A DNA stretch of 64,000 nucleotides, taken from contig NZ_CP060204.1 in the NCBI RefSeq assembly GCF_014250475.1, forward strand, positions 1,563,001-1,627,000. Direction: 5' to 3'. Below the pieces are notes generated by a model that was given only the letters and a program-made list of their open reading frames with translations, was not told where the DNA came from and made no database searches. The translations under genes were made by a program, and so were the position numbers. Positions within the stretch are counted from its first letter, which is position 1. The number at the start of each line of letters is the position of its first letter. Source of the stretch: Selenomonas timonae. Lineage in GTDB: Bacteria; Bacillota; Negativicutes; Selenomonadales; Selenomonadaceae. Positions 9,484-19,606 of this stretch are shown in pieces.

Positions 9484-11714
9484 TGTCAGATGATGCGCAG
9501 AGGGCGGTCACTCTCGATATGATCTTGGACAAGGTGCGCTCCTATCAGGCGGATGCCGATCTCGATAAGATCCGAAAGGCGTATGCCTATGCGGAACAGG
9601 CGCACAGCGGGCAGGTGCGTATCTCGGGCGACGCCTACATTATCCATCCGCTCAATGTTGCTTACATCCTCACAGGGCTTCACCTCGACGACGAGACGAT
9701 CTGCGCCGCGCTCCTGCATGACGTGGTGGAGGACACCTGCGCGACGCTCGAGGAGATGGAAGCGGAGTTCGGCAAGAACATCATGGCGCTCATTGACGGC
9801 GTGACAAAGCTCGGGCGCATCGAGTATATGTCAAAGGAGGACGTCCAGCTCGAGAACTACCGCAAGATGTTCCTTGCAATGGCAAAGGACATCCGCGTCA
9901 TCATGATCAAACTTGCCGACCGCCTGCATAATATGCGCACGCTCAAATACATGCGCGAGGACAAACGTCACCGCATTGCCAAGGAGACGCTCGAGGTCTA
10001 TGCACCGCTCGCAAATCGTCTCGGCATTTCCAATATCAAGGTGGAACTCGAGGATCTCTGTCTGCGCTATCTCGAGCCGGAGGCGTACTATGCCCTTGTG
10101 GAGGAAGTTAAGCACAAGCGAAAGGAGCGGCAGGAATTCATTCGCGAATCCATCGAGCAGATTCGCGAAAAGCTCGAGGCGGCGGGAATCAAAGCGGAGA
10201 TCAAGGGGCGCGCGAAGCATTTTTACAGCATCTACCGCAAGATGAAGCGCGACAACAAGAGCGTCAACGAGATCTACGACCTCTCGGCGGTGCGCGTCCT
10301 CGTCTCCTCCGTCAAGGACTGCTACGGCGTGCTCGGCGTCATCCACGCGATGTGGAAGCCCATCCCCGGGCGGTTCAAGGACTACATCGCAATGCCGAAG
10401 TCGAACGGCTACCAGTCCCTGCATACAACCGTCATGACGCACGGCTATCCGCTCGAAATCCAGATCCGAACGAAGGCGATGCACCAGGTCTCCGAGTTCG
10501 GCGTGGCCGCGCATTGGAAATACAAGGAGGCAGGGCGGAGCATCGGCGCAACCGATGAGAACGATCAGAAGATGTCGTGGCTGCGCCAGATGGTGAGCCT
10601 GCAAAAGGAATACGACGATCCGAAGGAGTTCTTCGAGGCGCTGAAGCTCGACGTGTTCTCCGACGAGGTCTTTGTCTTTACGCCGCGCGGTGATGTCATA
10701 GACCTGCCGAAGGGCTCGAACCCGATCGACTTCGCCTATCACATTCACACGGAGATCGGGCATCACTGCGTCGGCGCGAAGGTCAACGGGAAGATCGTGC
10801 CGCTCGAGTACAAGCTCAAGAACGGCGACATCGTGTCGATTGTCACAAATAAGGCGAGCAACGGGCCTAGCCCAGACTGGCTGAATACGGTCGCTTCATC
10901 TGCGACGCGCAGCAAGATTCGCGCGTGGTTCAAGAAGGAGAACCGCGAGGAGAATGTCGAGCGCGGCATGAACCTCATCCGCGACGAGGCAAAGCGACTC
11001 GGCTATGCGCCGAAGGAGCTGATTGCGGGCGGACGGCTCGGCAAGGTCGCGGAGAAGCTCAACGTGCAGAGCGAGGGCGATCTCCTCGCCGCGCTCGGCT
11101 ACGGCGGCGTGACCCTGCGCGGCGTTATGACGAAGCTCATCGAGCTGCACCAGCAGTCCATCAAGGACAGCACGCCGCCCGAGGTCTCGCAGATGCTCTC
11201 CGAGCTCAAGGCACCGCGCAGGGGCAAGCGCAAGAAGGCGAGTCACGGTGTCCTCGTCGAGGGCGAGGGCGGCTATCTCGTGCGCCTCGCACGCTGCTGC
11301 AACCCGATTCCGGGCGATCCCATCACAGGCTACATCACGCGTGGACGCGGCGTCTCCGTGCATCGCTCCGACTGTCCGAACGTGCTCAACGATACCGAGT
11401 TCACGCGCGTGATCGAGGTGAGCTGGGACATCGGCCTCGACAAGGAGTACACCGTCGGCATCGAGATCATCTGCAACGATCGCAACGGCATGCTCTCGGA
11501 GATCCTCGCCGTGCCCGCCGAGATGAAGGTCAATATCCACACGGTCAACGCGACGCCGAACCGCCGCAACAAGACCTCGACCGTCCTGCTTGGGCTAAAC
11601 GTCAGCAACATCGATCAGATCACACAGGTCATGACACGCGTCCGCCTGCTCAAGGACGTCTACCGCGTCACGCGCACGCTCGGCAGCGCGGGGATTCCGG
11701 GCGGCGAGGCATGA
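9483..11714 (+). CDS. relA: Bifunctional (p)ppGpp synthetase/hydrolase
   Basis: This is the 743-residue long RSH alarmone enzyme of the stringent response. The N-terminal HD hydrolase has HDVVEDT (about residue 79), so hydrolysis should be intact. The synthetase domain carries YQSLHTTV (about 309). TGS (VFVFTPRGDVIDLPKGS), a zinc-finger-like CCNPIPGD segment and a C-terminal ACT domain follow. The recJ-relA order is common in Negativicutes and other Firmicutes. There is no sign of damage. Confidence 0.96.
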   Translation: MSDDAQRAVTLDMILDKVRSYQADADLDKIRKAYAYAEQAHSGQVRISGDAYIIHPLNVAYILTGLHLDDETICAALLHDVVEDTCATLEEMEAEFGKNIMALIDGVTKLGRIEYMSKEDVQLENYRKMFLAMAKDIRVIMIKLADRLHNMRTLKYMREDKRHRIAKETLEVYAPLANRLGISNIKVELEDLCLRYLEPEAYYALVEEVKHKRKERQEFIRESIEQIREKLEAAGIKAEIKGRAKHFYSIYRKMKRDNKSVNEIYDLSAVRVLVSSVKDCYGVLGVIHAMWKPIPGRFKDYIAMPKSNGYQSLHTTVMTHGYPLEIQIRTKAMHQVSEFGVAAHWKYKEAGRSIGATDENDQKMSWLRQMVSLQKEYDDPKEFFEALKLDVFSDEVFVFTPRGDVIDLPKGSNPIDFAYHIHTEIGHHCVGAKVNGKIVPLEYKLKNGDIVSIVTNKASNGPSPDWLNTVASSATRSKIRAWFKKENREENVERGMNLIRDEAKRLGYAPKELIAGGRLGKVAEKLNVQSEGDLLAALGYGGVTLRGVMTKLIELHQQSIKDSTPPEVSQMLSELKAPRRGKRKKASHGVLVEGEGGYLVRLARCCNPIPGDPITGYITRGRGVSVHRSDCPNVLNDTEFTRVIEVSWDIGLDKEYTVGIEIICNDRNGMLSEILAVPAEMKVNIHTVNATPNRRNKTSTVLLGLNVSNIDQITQVMTRVRLLKDVYRVTRTLGSAGIPGGEA

Positions 11715-11722
11715 CGGTCAGA

Positions 11723-11751
11723 TTGTTTTTTTATACATTTTGTGGTAATAT
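11723..11751 (+). promoter_or_regulatory. Candidate promoter of the HAD hydrolase gene
   Basis: TTGTTT, 17 bases and TAATAT lie just after the relA stop, about 42 bases upstream of the ATG at 11793. Confidence 0.5.
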
Positions 11752-11792
11752 CAGTCTGTAATTTATGCCAATTTGCATCTGTGGGGGTATTC

Positions 11793-12443
11793 ATGAAAAA
11801 GGGCGCGATCTTCGATATGGATGGATTGCTCTTTGATACAGAAACTGTGTATCGAAAGGGATGGGCGATCATTGCTGATGAGTTTGGTGTGGATCGCAAG
11901 CCAGAGCTAGCCGATGCATGTTCCGGAACGAGCGGAGAACTGACTGTGCGCATGGTGCACAAATATCATCCAACAGTGGATGCTGAAGCATACATTCACC
12001 GTGTAGTTCAGTATGTTCACGATGAGGCGGCGAAGAATCTGCCTGTGATGGAGGGCGCGCGTGAAATCCTCCAATACTTTCACGAGCATGGTGTACGCAT
12101 TGCAACGGCGAGCAGTTCGACGGTGGAGCAGATTGAAGCGAATCTGATAAAGAGTGGGCTGCGTGATTATTTCGATGCGGTGGTTGGCGGCGATCTCGTC
12201 GTGAACGGAAAGCCTGCGCCGGATATCTTTTTGCTCTCGGCGGAGCGCATCGGTGTTTCACCTGCAGACTGCTATGTGTTCGAGGACGGCTACAATGGGC
12301 TGCGCGGCGCTGCTGCAGCTAGCTGTGCACCCGTGATGATCCCCGACACGCTGCCGCCGACAGATGAGATGCGTGCGATCTGCACGGGGATTTATCCGTC
12401 TCTTTCGGCGGCTCTCGCGGCAGTCAAACAGGGTGCATTATAG
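11793..12443 (+). CDS. HAD-superfamily phosphatase, beta-phosphoglucomutase-like
   Basis: The 216-residue protein starts KKGAIFDMDGLLFDTE, with nucleophile and acid/base aspartates DxD. The other motifs are TASSS (motif II), KPAPDIF (motif III lysine) and VFEDGYNGLRGA (motif IV). It dephosphorylates or isomerises a small phosphosugar or nucleotide; the substrate is not readable. The ATG at 11793 with GGGGGT upstream is preferred over an in-frame GTG at 11742, which lies inside the promoter. Confidence 0.9.
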   Translation: MKKGAIFDMDGLLFDTETVYRKGWAIIADEFGVDRKPELADACSGTSGELTVRMVHKYHPTVDAEAYIHRVVQYVHDEAAKNLPVMEGAREILQYFHEHGVRIATASSSTVEQIEANLIKSGLRDYFDAVVGGDLVVNGKPAPDIFLLSAERIGVSPADCYVFEDGYNGLRGAAAASCAPVMIPDTLPPTDEMRAICTGIYPSLSAALAAVKQGAL

Positions 12444-12467
12444 ATCTTCCTCAGTGAGGTGATTCAA

Positions 12468-12719
12468 ATGGATGAACAAAAAACAATGATGTTCTCCTTC
12501 GGTGAGGATAAGCCGAAGGCGGATGTTGTCATACGGGAGGCGGCCGCCGCGATGCGGGAGAAGGGCTACAATCCCATCAATCAGTTGGTCGGTTACCTGC
12601 TCTCGGGCGATCCTGCGTATGTGACGAGTCACAAGGACGCGCGGAGCAAAATTCGCAGCCTCGAGCGCGACGATCTGCTCGACGAACTCGTGCGCTTCTA
12701 TCTGGAGCACGAGAAGTGA
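12468..12719 (+). CDS. ireB: IreB-family regulatory phosphoprotein (UPF0297)
   Basis: The 83-residue protein [12 protein letters not shown]...[27 protein letters not shown] matches the UPF0297/YrzL family. IreB of Enterococcus is phosphorylated on N-terminal threonines by the PASTA kinase IreK and modulates cephalosporin resistance; Thr6 here is the corresponding candidate. The ATG at 12468 after GTGAGGTG is used, not the in-frame GTG at 12459. It overlaps ruvX by 4 bases (GTGA). Confidence 0.9.
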   Translation: MDEQKTMMFSFGEDKPKADVVIREAAAAMREKGYNPINQLVGYLLSGDPAYVTSHKDARSKIRSLERDDLLDELVRFYLEHEK

Positions 12720-13141
12720 AGCGCTATATGTCGCTCGACATCGGCGATGCAACCATCGGGATTGCCGTCAGCGACCTGCTCGGACTCACGGCGCAGGGTG
12801 TTGAGACAATCCGCCGCACGGAGCTTTCCGCCGATCTTGATCGTCTCAATGCGCTCGTGCAGGAGTATGAAGTGGCGGCATTCGTCGCAGGTCTGCCGAA
12901 GCATATGAACGGAGACGAAGGCGAACGCTGCGAAATCGTACGCGCCTTTATGGCGGATGCTGCGCAGCTCTTTCCGACGCTTGAGATCCATTACTGGGAC
13001 GAGCGCCTCTCGACGGTTGCTGCTTCGCGTGCACTCATCGAGGGCGATGTCTCCCGCAAGAAGCGTCGCAAGGTCATCGACAAGATGGCGGCGGTCTACA
13101 TATTGCAGGGATTTTTGGATCGGCAGCAGCATTTGAAATAA
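12716..13141 (+). CDS. ruvX: Putative pre-16S rRNA nuclease / Holliday junction resolvase-like YqgF
   Basis: The RNase H-like fold (141 residues) has [17 protein letters not shown] at the N-terminus and [10 protein letters not shown] with [19 protein letters not shown] at the C-terminus. E. coli YqgF matures the 16S rRNA 5' end. The GTG start overlaps the ireB stop. It belongs to the conserved ireB-ruvX-DUF1292-mltG cluster. Confidence 0.92.
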   Translation: MKRYMSLDIGDATIGIAVSDLLGLTAQGVETIRRTELSADLDRLNALVQEYEVAAFVAGLPKHMNGDEGERCEIVRAFMADAAQLFPTLEIHYWDERLSTVAASRALIEGDVSRKKRRKVIDKMAAVYILQGFLDRQQHLK

Positions 13142-13170
13142 GAATACTTTAGAGATAAAGGAGAACGAAA

Positions 13171-13476
13171 ATGGCAGAACATGAAGAGCTTCACGATGAG
13201 GATGTCATCGTTGTCATGACGAATGAGGACGGCGATGAGCGTTACTACCGTGAGGAGATGATTATCCCGATCGGTGAGGATCGTTTTGCCGTTCTGATTG
13301 CGCTCACGGCAACCTCTGAGGAGGAGCTTGAGAATGCTGAGGAGGGGGACGAGGCGACGATTGCGAAGATCGTCACGGACGACGACGGCGAGGATATCTA
13401 CACCGATCCGACGGATGAGGAGTTCGATGCCGTGCGCCGTGCCTATGAGGAGATGCTGGAAGAAGAGGAAGAATAA
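13171..13476 (+). CDS. DUF1292 (YrzB-like) acidic protein
   Basis: The 101-residue, strongly acidic protein has the DUF1292 pattern (VVMTNEDGDERYY, IPIGEDRFAVLIAL, EDIYTDPTDEEFDAV). Its function is unknown. It almost always sits beside ruvX and ireB, as here. The start has GGAGAAC upstream. Confidence 0.85.
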   Translation: MAEHEELHDEDVIVVMTNEDGDERYYREEMIIPIGEDRFAVLIALTATSEEELENAEEGDEATIAKIVTDDDGEDIYTDPTDEEFDAVRRAYEEMLEEEEE

Positions 13477-13488
13477 AGAAAGAAGGAG

Positions 13489-13519
13489 GCTGTCATCACG
13501 GGAAGATGACAGCTTTTTC
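13489..13519 (+). terminator. Intrinsic terminator after DUF1292 gene
   Basis: GCTGTCATC and GATGACAGC pair perfectly over a 7-base loop and are followed by TTTTTCTT. It separates ireB-ruvX-DUF1292 from mltG. Confidence 0.85.
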
Positions 13520-13553
13520 TTAGGGAATTTGGATATAGAGAGGGAGGATTCGG

Positions 13554-14651
13554 TTGAAGGAGTCATTGCGGGGAGTATTGGACTTCTTGAACAACGATGG
13601 CTTGCGCAAAGCGCTGGATGCGGTCTATCGAGGGAAGGGGACGCCGATGCAGAAGAAGATTGTATTCGGGATTCCGGCGCTGGCAGTCCTGTTCATTCTG
13701 ATTGTTGCGTTCGTTATCATTCCACTGTCAGGCTCACCTTCGCATACAGGAGAGCGCGGGACGCCGATCTATTTCACAGTGCGTCCGGGTATGAGTGTGA
13801 GCGAGATCGGCAAGGAGCTGCATGAACGTGGGATCATCGACAGCGAGCGAAAGTTCTGGTGGACAGCGAAGCTGAACGGCTTCGAGAACAAGGTCAAGAG
13901 TGGCACGTTTGCCATGCATACAGGCATGGAGCCGCGCGATGCGCTTGAGACACTGGTCTATGGCAATACGGTGGTGCTCCGCTTTGTGATTCCCGAGGGC
14001 TTTAGTGTGCGCGAGATCGCCGAGCGGCTTGCCGACGATGGGCTGGTCAATGCGGATGACTTTATGGCGCGTGCGAAGAACTACCGCCCCTATCCCTATG
14101 TCGAAAAGCATGAGGATGTGCGCTATGCGGTAGAGGGCTTCCTCTTCCCCGATACGTATGAGATCAACGGGGAATTCGACGCAGCGCGTATTATGGAGAT
14201 GATGGCGGTGAATTTCGACCGCCGCCTGACAAAGGATATGCGCGACCGCGCGAAGGAGATGAATCTCTCAATCTATGAGCTCGTGACGCTCGCCTCACTC
14301 GTGGAGAAGGAGGCGTATCATGAGGAGGATCGCCCGATCATTGCACAGATTTTCCTGAAGCGTCTGCGGATCGGTATGCCGCTGCAGGCAGATCCGACGG
14401 TACAGTATCTGCTGAACGAGCCGAAGGAGGATCTGCTGTATAAGGATACGGAGATCGACTCGCCGTATAACACCTATCAGAATGTCGGGCTGCCGCCGGG
14501 GCCGATTGCAAGCCCCGGGACGGCATCGCTGAACGCTGTGCTGCATCCTGCGGACACGGACTATCTGTACTTTGTTGCCGATCGGAACGGGAACAACTAC
14601 TATGCAACGAGTTATGAGGATCATCTTACACTGGTCGATCAGGTGCGCTGA
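13554..14651 (+). CDS. mltG: Endolytic murein transglycosylase MltG
   Basis: MltG cleaves nascent glycan strands at the membrane and sets their length. A cytoplasmic segment and one membrane span (about 38-60) precede the LysM-like and YceG domains. The catalytic glutamate is in LASLVEKEAYHEEDRP and the C-terminal signature is NTYQNVGLPPGPIASPG. The TTG at 13554 is chosen for its AGGGAGGA leader; an in-frame ATG at 13647 would remove the cytoplasmic part. Confidence 0.94.
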   Translation: MKESLRGVLDFLNNDGLRKALDAVYRGKGTPMQKKIVFGIPALAVLFILIVAFVIIPLSGSPSHTGERGTPIYFTVRPGMSVSEIGKELHERGIIDSERKFWWTAKLNGFENKVKSGTFAMHTGMEPRDALETLVYGNTVVLRFVIPEGFSVREIAERLADDGLVNADDFMARAKNYRPYPYVEKHEDVRYAVEGFLFPDTYEINGEFDAARIMEMMAVNFDRRLTKDMRDRAKEMNLSIYELVTLASLVEKEAYHEEDRPIIAQIFLKRLRIGMPLQADPTVQYLLNEPKEDLLYKDTEIDSPYNTYQNVGLPPGPIASPGTASLNAVLHPADTDYLYFVADRNGNNYYATSYEDHLTLVDQVR

Positions 14652-14664
14652 CGGAGGCTGATGC

Positions 14665-15900
14665 ATGAAAAAACCTGAGCTGCTTGCGCCCGCAGGGACG
14701 ATGGAGAAGCTGCAGATGGCGCTCGCCTACGGCGCAGATGCGGCATATCTCGGCGGCACGCAGTTCGGGCTGCGCGCGTTTGGCGGAAATTTCACGAACG
14801 ATGAGATACGGGCTGCAGTGCAGCTGGCACACGGTATGGGGCGAAAAGTCTATGTGACGGTCAATGTATTCCCGCACAATGACGATCTCGTCGCGCTGCC
14901 GGACTATCTGCGCTTTCTTGCGGAGGCGGAGGTGGACGCCGTGCTTGTCGCCGATTTGGGCGTCTTTATGTGCGCGCGTGAGGTCGCTCCTACGCTGCCC
15001 GTACACATCAGCACGCAGGCGAACAATGTGAACTGGCGCACGGTGCGCGCGTGGCAGGAACTCGGCGCAGAGCGTGTCGTGCTTGCACGTGAGCTATCGC
15101 GCGAGGAGATCCGGGAGATTCGACGGCAGACGGATGTGGAGCTGGAGCTCTTCGTGCATGGTGCGATGTGCATCTCCTATTCGGGGCGATGCCTTCTTAG
15201 CAGTTATTTCACGGGGCGCGATGCGAACCGCGGCGGATGCGCACAGTCCTGCCGCTGGCAGTATGCGCTCGTGGAGGCGTCGCGTCCCGGGGAGTACTAT
15301 CCCATTGCAGAGGATGAGCGCGGCACCTACATCATGAACTCGAAGGATCTCTGCCTCCTGCCGTATCTGGACGAGGTCGTTGCATCGGGCATCGACAGCC
15401 TCAAGATCGAGGGGCGCATGAAGAGCGTCCACTATGTTGCGAGTGTGGTCAAGGCATACCGCATGGCGCTTGATGCTGCGTGTGCGGGTACACCCTATGA
15501 AGTGCGGGAAGAGTGGATCGAAGAACTCGGTAAGGTCTCGCATCGTGCCTATACGACGGGATTTTTCTTTGGCAAGACGACGGAGGTAGATCAGATCTAC
15601 GGTTCGTCCTCCTATGAGCAGACCACGGACTTCGTGGGGCTGGTGCGCGCCTACGATGCAGAGAGTGGGCTGGCTACAGTCGAGCAGCGCAACAATATGA
15701 AGCTGGGGCAGGAGATCGAGATCTTTCAGCCGCATGGCGCATCCTTTCGGCAGGAACTCGCGGAGATGTGGGGTGCGGACGGACAGTCGATCACGGCGGC
15801 GCCGCATCCGCAGCAGATTGTCCGCATACGGATGATGCAGGCGGTCGAGGGAAATAGCATTCTGCGCCGCGATGTTCCGAAAAAGGAGGAAGTGCGATGA
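14665..15900 (+). CDS. U32-family protein, probable tRNA hydroxylation factor
   Basis: The 411-residue protein begins [19 protein letters not shown] and has the U32 signature [16 protein letters not shown] followed by [10 protein letters not shown] cysteines. U32 proteins were named as peptidases. Close relatives (E. coli YegQ/TrhP, B. subtilis YrrN/YrrO) supply the 5-hydroxylation of U34 in tRNA. The position beside mltG and ruvX resembles the B. subtilis yrr region, favouring the tRNA role. Its stop overlaps the acylphosphatase start (ATGA). Confidence 0.88.
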   Translation: MKKPELLAPAGTMEKLQMALAYGADAAYLGGTQFGLRAFGGNFTNDEIRAAVQLAHGMGRKVYVTVNVFPHNDDLVALPDYLRFLAEAEVDAVLVADLGVFMCAREVAPTLPVHISTQANNVNWRTVRAWQELGAERVVLARELSREEIREIRRQTDVELELFVHGAMCISYSGRCLLSSYFTGRDANRGGCAQSCRWQYALVEASRPGEYYPIAEDERGTYIMNSKDLCLLPYLDEVVASGIDSLKIEGRMKSVHYVASVVKAYRMALDAACAGTPYEVREEWIEELGKVSHRAYTTGFFFGKTTEVDQIYGSSSYEQTTDFVGLVRAYDAESGLATVEQRNNMKLGQEIEIFQPHGASFRQELAEMWGADGQSITAAPHPQQIVRIRMMQAVEGNSILRRDVPKKEEVR

Positions 15901-16178
15901 GCGATGTGATTCGCCGCTATGCGTGCGCCGCAGGGCGCGTGCAGGGGGTTGGGTTCCGTATGTTCGTCCGCCAGCAGGCGGTGATGAACGACATCACAGG
16001 ATGGGTGATGAATATGTCCGACGGTACGGTGACAATGGAGCTGCAAGGCAAAGCATCTGCTGTCGAGGCGGCATTTGCGGCAATGCGCACAGGCAACTAT
16101 TTCATCCGTGTGGAGCGTCTGGACATCGAGGAGCGCGAGCCTGTGGACGGCGAGCGCGACTTTTCGATCAAATACTAG
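15897..16178 (+). CDS. acyP: Acylphosphatase
   Basis: The 93-residue protein has the active-site loop GRVQGVGFR and [11 protein letters not shown] (catalytic Arg and Asn). It hydrolyses acyl phosphates such as acetyl phosphate. It is translationally coupled to the upstream U32 gene. Confidence 0.95.
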   Translation: MSDVIRRYACAAGRVQGVGFRMFVRQQAVMNDITGWVMNMSDGTVTMELQGKASAVEAAFAAMRTGNYFIRVERLDIEEREPVDGERDFSIKY

Positions 16179-16186
16179 GAGTGCAC

Positions 16187-16630
16187 ATGGGAAAGATACT
16201 GGTACTGAACGGCCCGAATCTCAATCTGCTCGGCACGCGCGAGCCGGAGATCTACGGTTCTCTGACGCTCGCAGACATCAACGAGCGTCTGCGTTGCCGC
16301 GCCGAGGAGGCGGGACTCGACATCGAGTTCTTGCAGTCGAATCACGAGGGCGTGCTCGTGGATGCGATTCAGGCGGCGCGCGGCACAGCGGACTACATCA
16401 TCCTTAACGCCGCCGCGTTCACGCACTACAGCATTGCAATCCGCGATGCGATTGCGGCGGTGGGGGTGCCCGTCATCGAGGTGCATCTCTCGAACATCCA
16501 TCAGCGCGAGGCGTTTCGGCATACGTCGGTCATTGCACCCGTCGTGCTCGGGCAGATCGCGGGGCTCGGTGCAGAGAGCTATATGGCGGCGCTCGAGGCG
16601 ATTATTTGCCGCATGGGGGGAGCAAAATGA
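16187..16630 (+). CDS. aroQ: Type II 3-dehydroquinate dehydratase
   Basis: The 147-residue protein catalyses the third step of the shikimate pathway. [22 protein letters not shown] contains the catalytic tyrosine, QSNHEG the second motif, and [15 protein letters not shown] the catalytic histidine. The ATG at 16187 has GGAG upstream. It overlaps pepQ by four bases (ATGA). Confidence 0.96.
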   Translation: MGKILVLNGPNLNLLGTREPEIYGSLTLADINERLRCRAEEAGLDIEFLQSNHEGVLVDAIQAARGTADYIILNAAAFTHYSIAIRDAIAAVGVPVIEVHLSNIHQREAFRHTSVIAPVVLGQIAGLGAESYMAALEAIICRMGGAK

Positions 16631-17703
16631 ACATAGAGGATCGGATTGCACGTCTGCGCGCGCTGCTCACGGAGCAGGTCGTGGACGCCGCCTTGATTAC
16701 GAAGGAGGGGAATGTCCACTATTTCAGTGGCTTTCGCGGGGATAGCACGGCGCTTCTCGTGACGCCCGAGCGCCTCATTCTCGTGACAGACAGTCGCTAT
16801 ACGGAGCAGGCAGCGGCAGAGGCGCCCGACTATGAGATTGTGGAGCAGAGGGACGGGCTGTATCGCAAAGTCGCAGAGCTTGCGACAGATGCGGGCGTCG
16901 TCTCGCTCGGCTTCGAGGGCAATGCGCTCGTCTACGATACGGTCGTCAAGCTGCGCGAGCTGCTCGGGGAGGTCTCCTGCGATACCGCCCTGAATCTCGA
17001 TCCGCTGCGGCAGGTGAAGGATGCGGACGAGATTGGGCTCATCCGCCGCGCGTGTAGGATTGCGGACGAGGGCTTTGCGCATATCCTCTCGTACATTCAG
17101 CCAGGCATGACGGAGATGGAGGTTGCGGCGGAGCTGGAGCATTTCATGCGGCGTGCGGGCTCGGAGCGCCCCGCCTTTCAGACGATCATCGCATCGGGTG
17201 TGCGCGGGAGTCTGCCGCACGGAACGGCGAGCGACAAGGTCATTGTGCGCGGCGAACTCGTGACGATGGACTTCGGCGCGGTGTGCGGGGGGTATCACTC
17301 GGACATTACGCGAACGGTCTGCGTCGGGCGCGCGGACGCACGGCCGCGCGAGCTCTATGACGCCGTGCTCACGGCGCAGAAGCGGGCGCTTGCGGCGCTT
17401 CGTCCCGGAGTGACGGGCGTCGAGGTCGACCGCATTGCACGCGAGTCACTTGCAGAGAAGGAGCTGAACCAATACTTCGGGCATGGACTCGGACACAGCC
17501 TTGGCCTTGAGATCCACGAGGAGCCGCGCCTCTCGAAGGCGGGGACGACCGTCCTGCAGGAGAATATGCTCGTCACGGACGAGCCGGGCGTCTACATCCC
17601 CGGCTGGGGCGGCATCCGTATCGAGGACACCGTACTTATCACTCGGGATGGGGCGGAGCCGCTGACGCATGCGCCAAAAGAATTTATTGAAATCTGCCAG
17701 TAA
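16627..17703 (+). CDS. pepQ: M24-family Xaa-Pro aminopeptidase/dipeptidase
   Basis: The 358-residue protein has a creatinase-like N-terminus ([17 protein letters not shown]) and the pita-bread metal site: two aspartates in [19 protein letters not shown], histidine in [18 protein letters not shown] and glutamates in [19 protein letters not shown]. It trims X-Pro peptides. The adjacent efp gene is a frequent partner in Firmicutes. Confidence 0.93.
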   Translation: MNIEDRIARLRALLTEQVVDAALITKEGNVHYFSGFRGDSTALLVTPERLILVTDSRYTEQAAAEAPDYEIVEQRDGLYRKVAELATDAGVVSLGFEGNALVYDTVVKLRELLGEVSCDTALNLDPLRQVKDADEIGLIRRACRIADEGFAHILSYIQPGMTEMEVAAELEHFMRRAGSERPAFQTIIASGVRGSLPHGTASDKVIVRGELVTMDFGAVCGGYHSDITRTVCVGRADARPRELYDAVLTAQKRALAALRPGVTGVEVDRIARESLAEKELNQYFGHGLGHSLGLEIHEEPRLSKAGTTVLQENMLVTDEPGVYIPGWGGIRIEDTVLITRDGAEPLTHAPKEFIEICQ

Positions 17704-17715
17704 AACCGCTATAAT
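17687..17715 (+). promoter_or_regulatory. efp promoter
   Basis: TTGAAA, 17 bases and TATAAT lie at the end of pepQ and run into the gap, about 38 bases upstream of the efp start. It is the best sigma-70-type promoter in the window. Confidence 0.8.
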
Positions 17716-17752
17716 ATGCAGAGAATATGTATTGTATGGAGGAACGAATAAT

Positions 17753-18310
17753 ATGATTAACAGCACCGATTTCCGCACCGGCCTCACCATTGAATACGAT
17801 GGGGGCGTCTGGCAGATTGTCGATTTCCAGCACGTGAAGCCGGGAAAGGGTGCCGCGTTCGTCCGTACGAAGATCAAGAACGTCGAGACCGGCGCTGTGG
17901 TTGAGCGTACGTTCAACCCGAACGAAAAGATGCCCGCAGCACATCTTGAGACGCACACGATGCAGTTCCTCTACGAGGCGGACGGCGTCTACACGTTCAT
18001 GAACACGGAGACCTACGAGCAGTCCGAGCTCTCACGTGAGCAGCTCGGCGACGCGCTGAACTACCTCATGGAGAACATGGAGGTCGCGATGCAGCAGTTC
18101 AAGGGGCGCATCATCGGTATTCAGCTGCCGAACTCCGTGAGCCTCAAGGTCGTCGAATGCGAGCCGAGTGTCAAGGGCAACACGGCAACGGGCGCAACGA
18201 AGATGGCAAAGGTCGAGACGGGCTACGAGGTGCGCGTGCCGCTCTTCATCAATGAGGGCGATGTGCTCCGTATCGATACGCGCACGGGCAACTACATCGA
18301 GCGCGCATAA
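17753..18310 (+). CDS. efp: Elongation factor P
   Basis: The 185-residue protein relieves ribosome stalling at polyproline. Its KOW/OB/OB architecture includes VDFQHVKPGKGAAF; Lys32 in KPGKG is the residue that is modified in many species. The C-terminal DVLRIDTRTGNYIERA is canonical. The start has GGAGG at 17739. Confidence 0.97.
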   Translation: MINSTDFRTGLTIEYDGGVWQIVDFQHVKPGKGAAFVRTKIKNVETGAVVERTFNPNEKMPAAHLETHTMQFLYEADGVYTFMNTETYEQSELSREQLGDALNYLMENMEVAMQQFKGRIIGIQLPNSVSLKVVECEPSVKGNTATGATKMAKVETGYEVRVPLFINEGDVLRIDTRTGNYIERA

Positions 18311-18349
18311 ATACGGCTGAGATATTCCTTGCGAATGGAGGATTTGGAA

Positions 18350-18751
18350 ATGGACAACGAGAAGAACGCAGTCAAGAAGGAAAATGGGCTTGGCACGATC
18401 CGCGTTGCGGATGAGGTCGTCAGCATCATCGCAGGTCTTGCCACAACGGAGGTCGAGGGCGTTGCAGGCATGAGCGGCGGCATTGCTGGCGGAATCGCAG
18501 AGATTCTTGGACGCAAGAATTTCTCCAAGGGTGTCAAGGTCGAGGTGGGCGAGAAGGAAGCCGCCGTCGATCTCTATATCATCGTGAAATACGGCATCCG
18601 TATCCCTGAGGTCGCACTCGCCGCGCAGGAGAATGTCAAGCGTGCAATCGAGACGATGACGGGGCTCTCCGTGATCGAGGTCAATGTGCATGTGCAGGGC
18701 GTCGGCTTCCCCGAGGAGGAACCGAAACCTGAGGAAGCGCGTGTACGCTGA
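18350..18751 (+). CDS. Asp23/Gls24-family envelope stress protein
   Basis: The 133-residue protein has VADEVVSIIAGLATTEVEGVAGM and KVEVGEKEAAVDLYIIVKYG, matching Asp23/YqhY. In staphylococci Asp23 is tethered to the membrane by AmaP, and the next gene here is AmaP-like. YqhY homologues next to nusB have been linked to lipid synthesis control. The ATG at 18350 has GGAGGA seven bases upstream. Confidence 0.9.
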   Translation: MDNEKNAVKKENGLGTIRVADEVVSIIAGLATTEVEGVAGMSGGIAGGIAEILGRKNFSKGVKVEVGEKEAAVDLYIIVKYGIRIPEVALAAQENVKRAIETMTGLSVIEVNVHVQGVGFPEEEPKPEEARVR

Positions 18752-18772
18752 ATGCATCTGAGGGGCTAAGCA

Positions 18773-19348
18773 ATGGGAATTTTAAATCGTCTCCTGCTCC
18801 TGCCCTATGCCCTCGTTACGATGGCGCTGTCCGTTGCCGTCGTTGCCGTGGCTCTGCGCATCGTGCCGGAGAGCATATGGCTGAATGAACTGCGCTATGC
18901 ACTGTCGCGTCAGGAACTCCTCGCGGTGTGCGGCGTATTCTTCCTCGTCAGCCTCAAGCTGTTCTTTGCGGTCTTTTCCAGAACCTCGCATTCTGCGCGG
19001 ACGCATGGTGAGTTCATGGTTGTCGATACGAGGGCGGGGGCTGTTCAGGTGGCTCTGCCCGCCGTGCGCGGCATCGTCGAGCGTGTAGCGCTCTCCATGC
19101 AGGGGGTTCGGACGGCGACAGCCGTGATCTCGGTACATGACGCGCCCAAGGACAGCGCAGGGACACCGATGCAGGTGGAGCTGAAGATTACGCTCGCCGA
19201 TCAGACGAGTCTGAATGCCGTCTCCGAGGAGCTGACCGAAAAGGTGCGGCAGGAGCTCCACGATGTACTCGGTATTGCGGATGTGCCCGTGGCACTCCGC
19301 GTCACGGAGATCACAAATGCCGGAGCCTCGAAGCGCTCGGTGTCTTAG
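18773..19348 (+). CDS. amaP: Alkaline shock response membrane anchor protein AmaP
   Basis: The 191-residue protein has two N-terminal membrane spans (about 5-30 and 47-66) followed by a soluble domain with an Asp23-like fold. This is the AmaP layout that recruits Asp23 to the membrane. It is embedded in an Asp23-amaP-DUF2273-nusB operon. Confidence 0.82.
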   Translation: MGILNRLLLLPYALVTMALSVAVVAVALRIVPESIWLNELRYALSRQELLAVCGVFFLVSLKLFFAVFSRTSHSARTHGEFMVVDTRAGAVQVALPAVRGIVERVALSMQGVRTATAVISVHDAPKDSAGTPMQVELKITLADQTSLNAVSEELTEKVRQELHDVLGIADVPVALRVTEITNAGASKRSVS

Positions 19349-19360
19349 TGGGGGAACGGG

Positions 19361-19606
19361 ATGAAAGAAAATATACTGCTCTTCCTGCAAGACCAGTGGC
19401 AGAGTCATCGCGGGCGGTCGGCAGGGCTGCTGCTTGGTGCATTGTTCGGCATATCCGTCCTGATCTTTGGCTTTTGGAGCACTCTGTTCGTCATTCTCTG
19501 CGCAGGCATCGGTATGTATATCGGGGTGCGGACAGAGCGCGAGGGCGGCTGGTCGGAGATGTTTGACACGTCAGCACTCAATCGGCTGTTTCGGAGGATG
19601 TCATGA
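19361..19606 (+). CDS. DUF2273 small membrane protein
   Basis: The 81-residue protein has two membrane spans (GLLLGALFGISVLIFGFW and LFVILCAGIGMYIGV). The DUF2273 family constantly accompanies Asp23 and AmaP. Its role is unknown beyond envelope stress. It overlaps nusB by four bases. Confidence 0.82.
   Translation: MKENILLFLQDQWQSHRGRSAGLLLGALFGISVLIFGFWSTLFVILCAGIGMYIGVRTEREGGWSEMFDTSALNRLFRRMS

Noticed and set aside
9831-10766. 311-codon antisense ORF across relA
   Set aside because: Same reason: codon-bias shadow of a clearly real gene on the other strand.
10925-11761. 278-codon same-strand ORF in another frame of relA
   Set aside because: Composition is low-complexity (Arg/Ala/Gly) and it lies wholly over conserved RelA domains.
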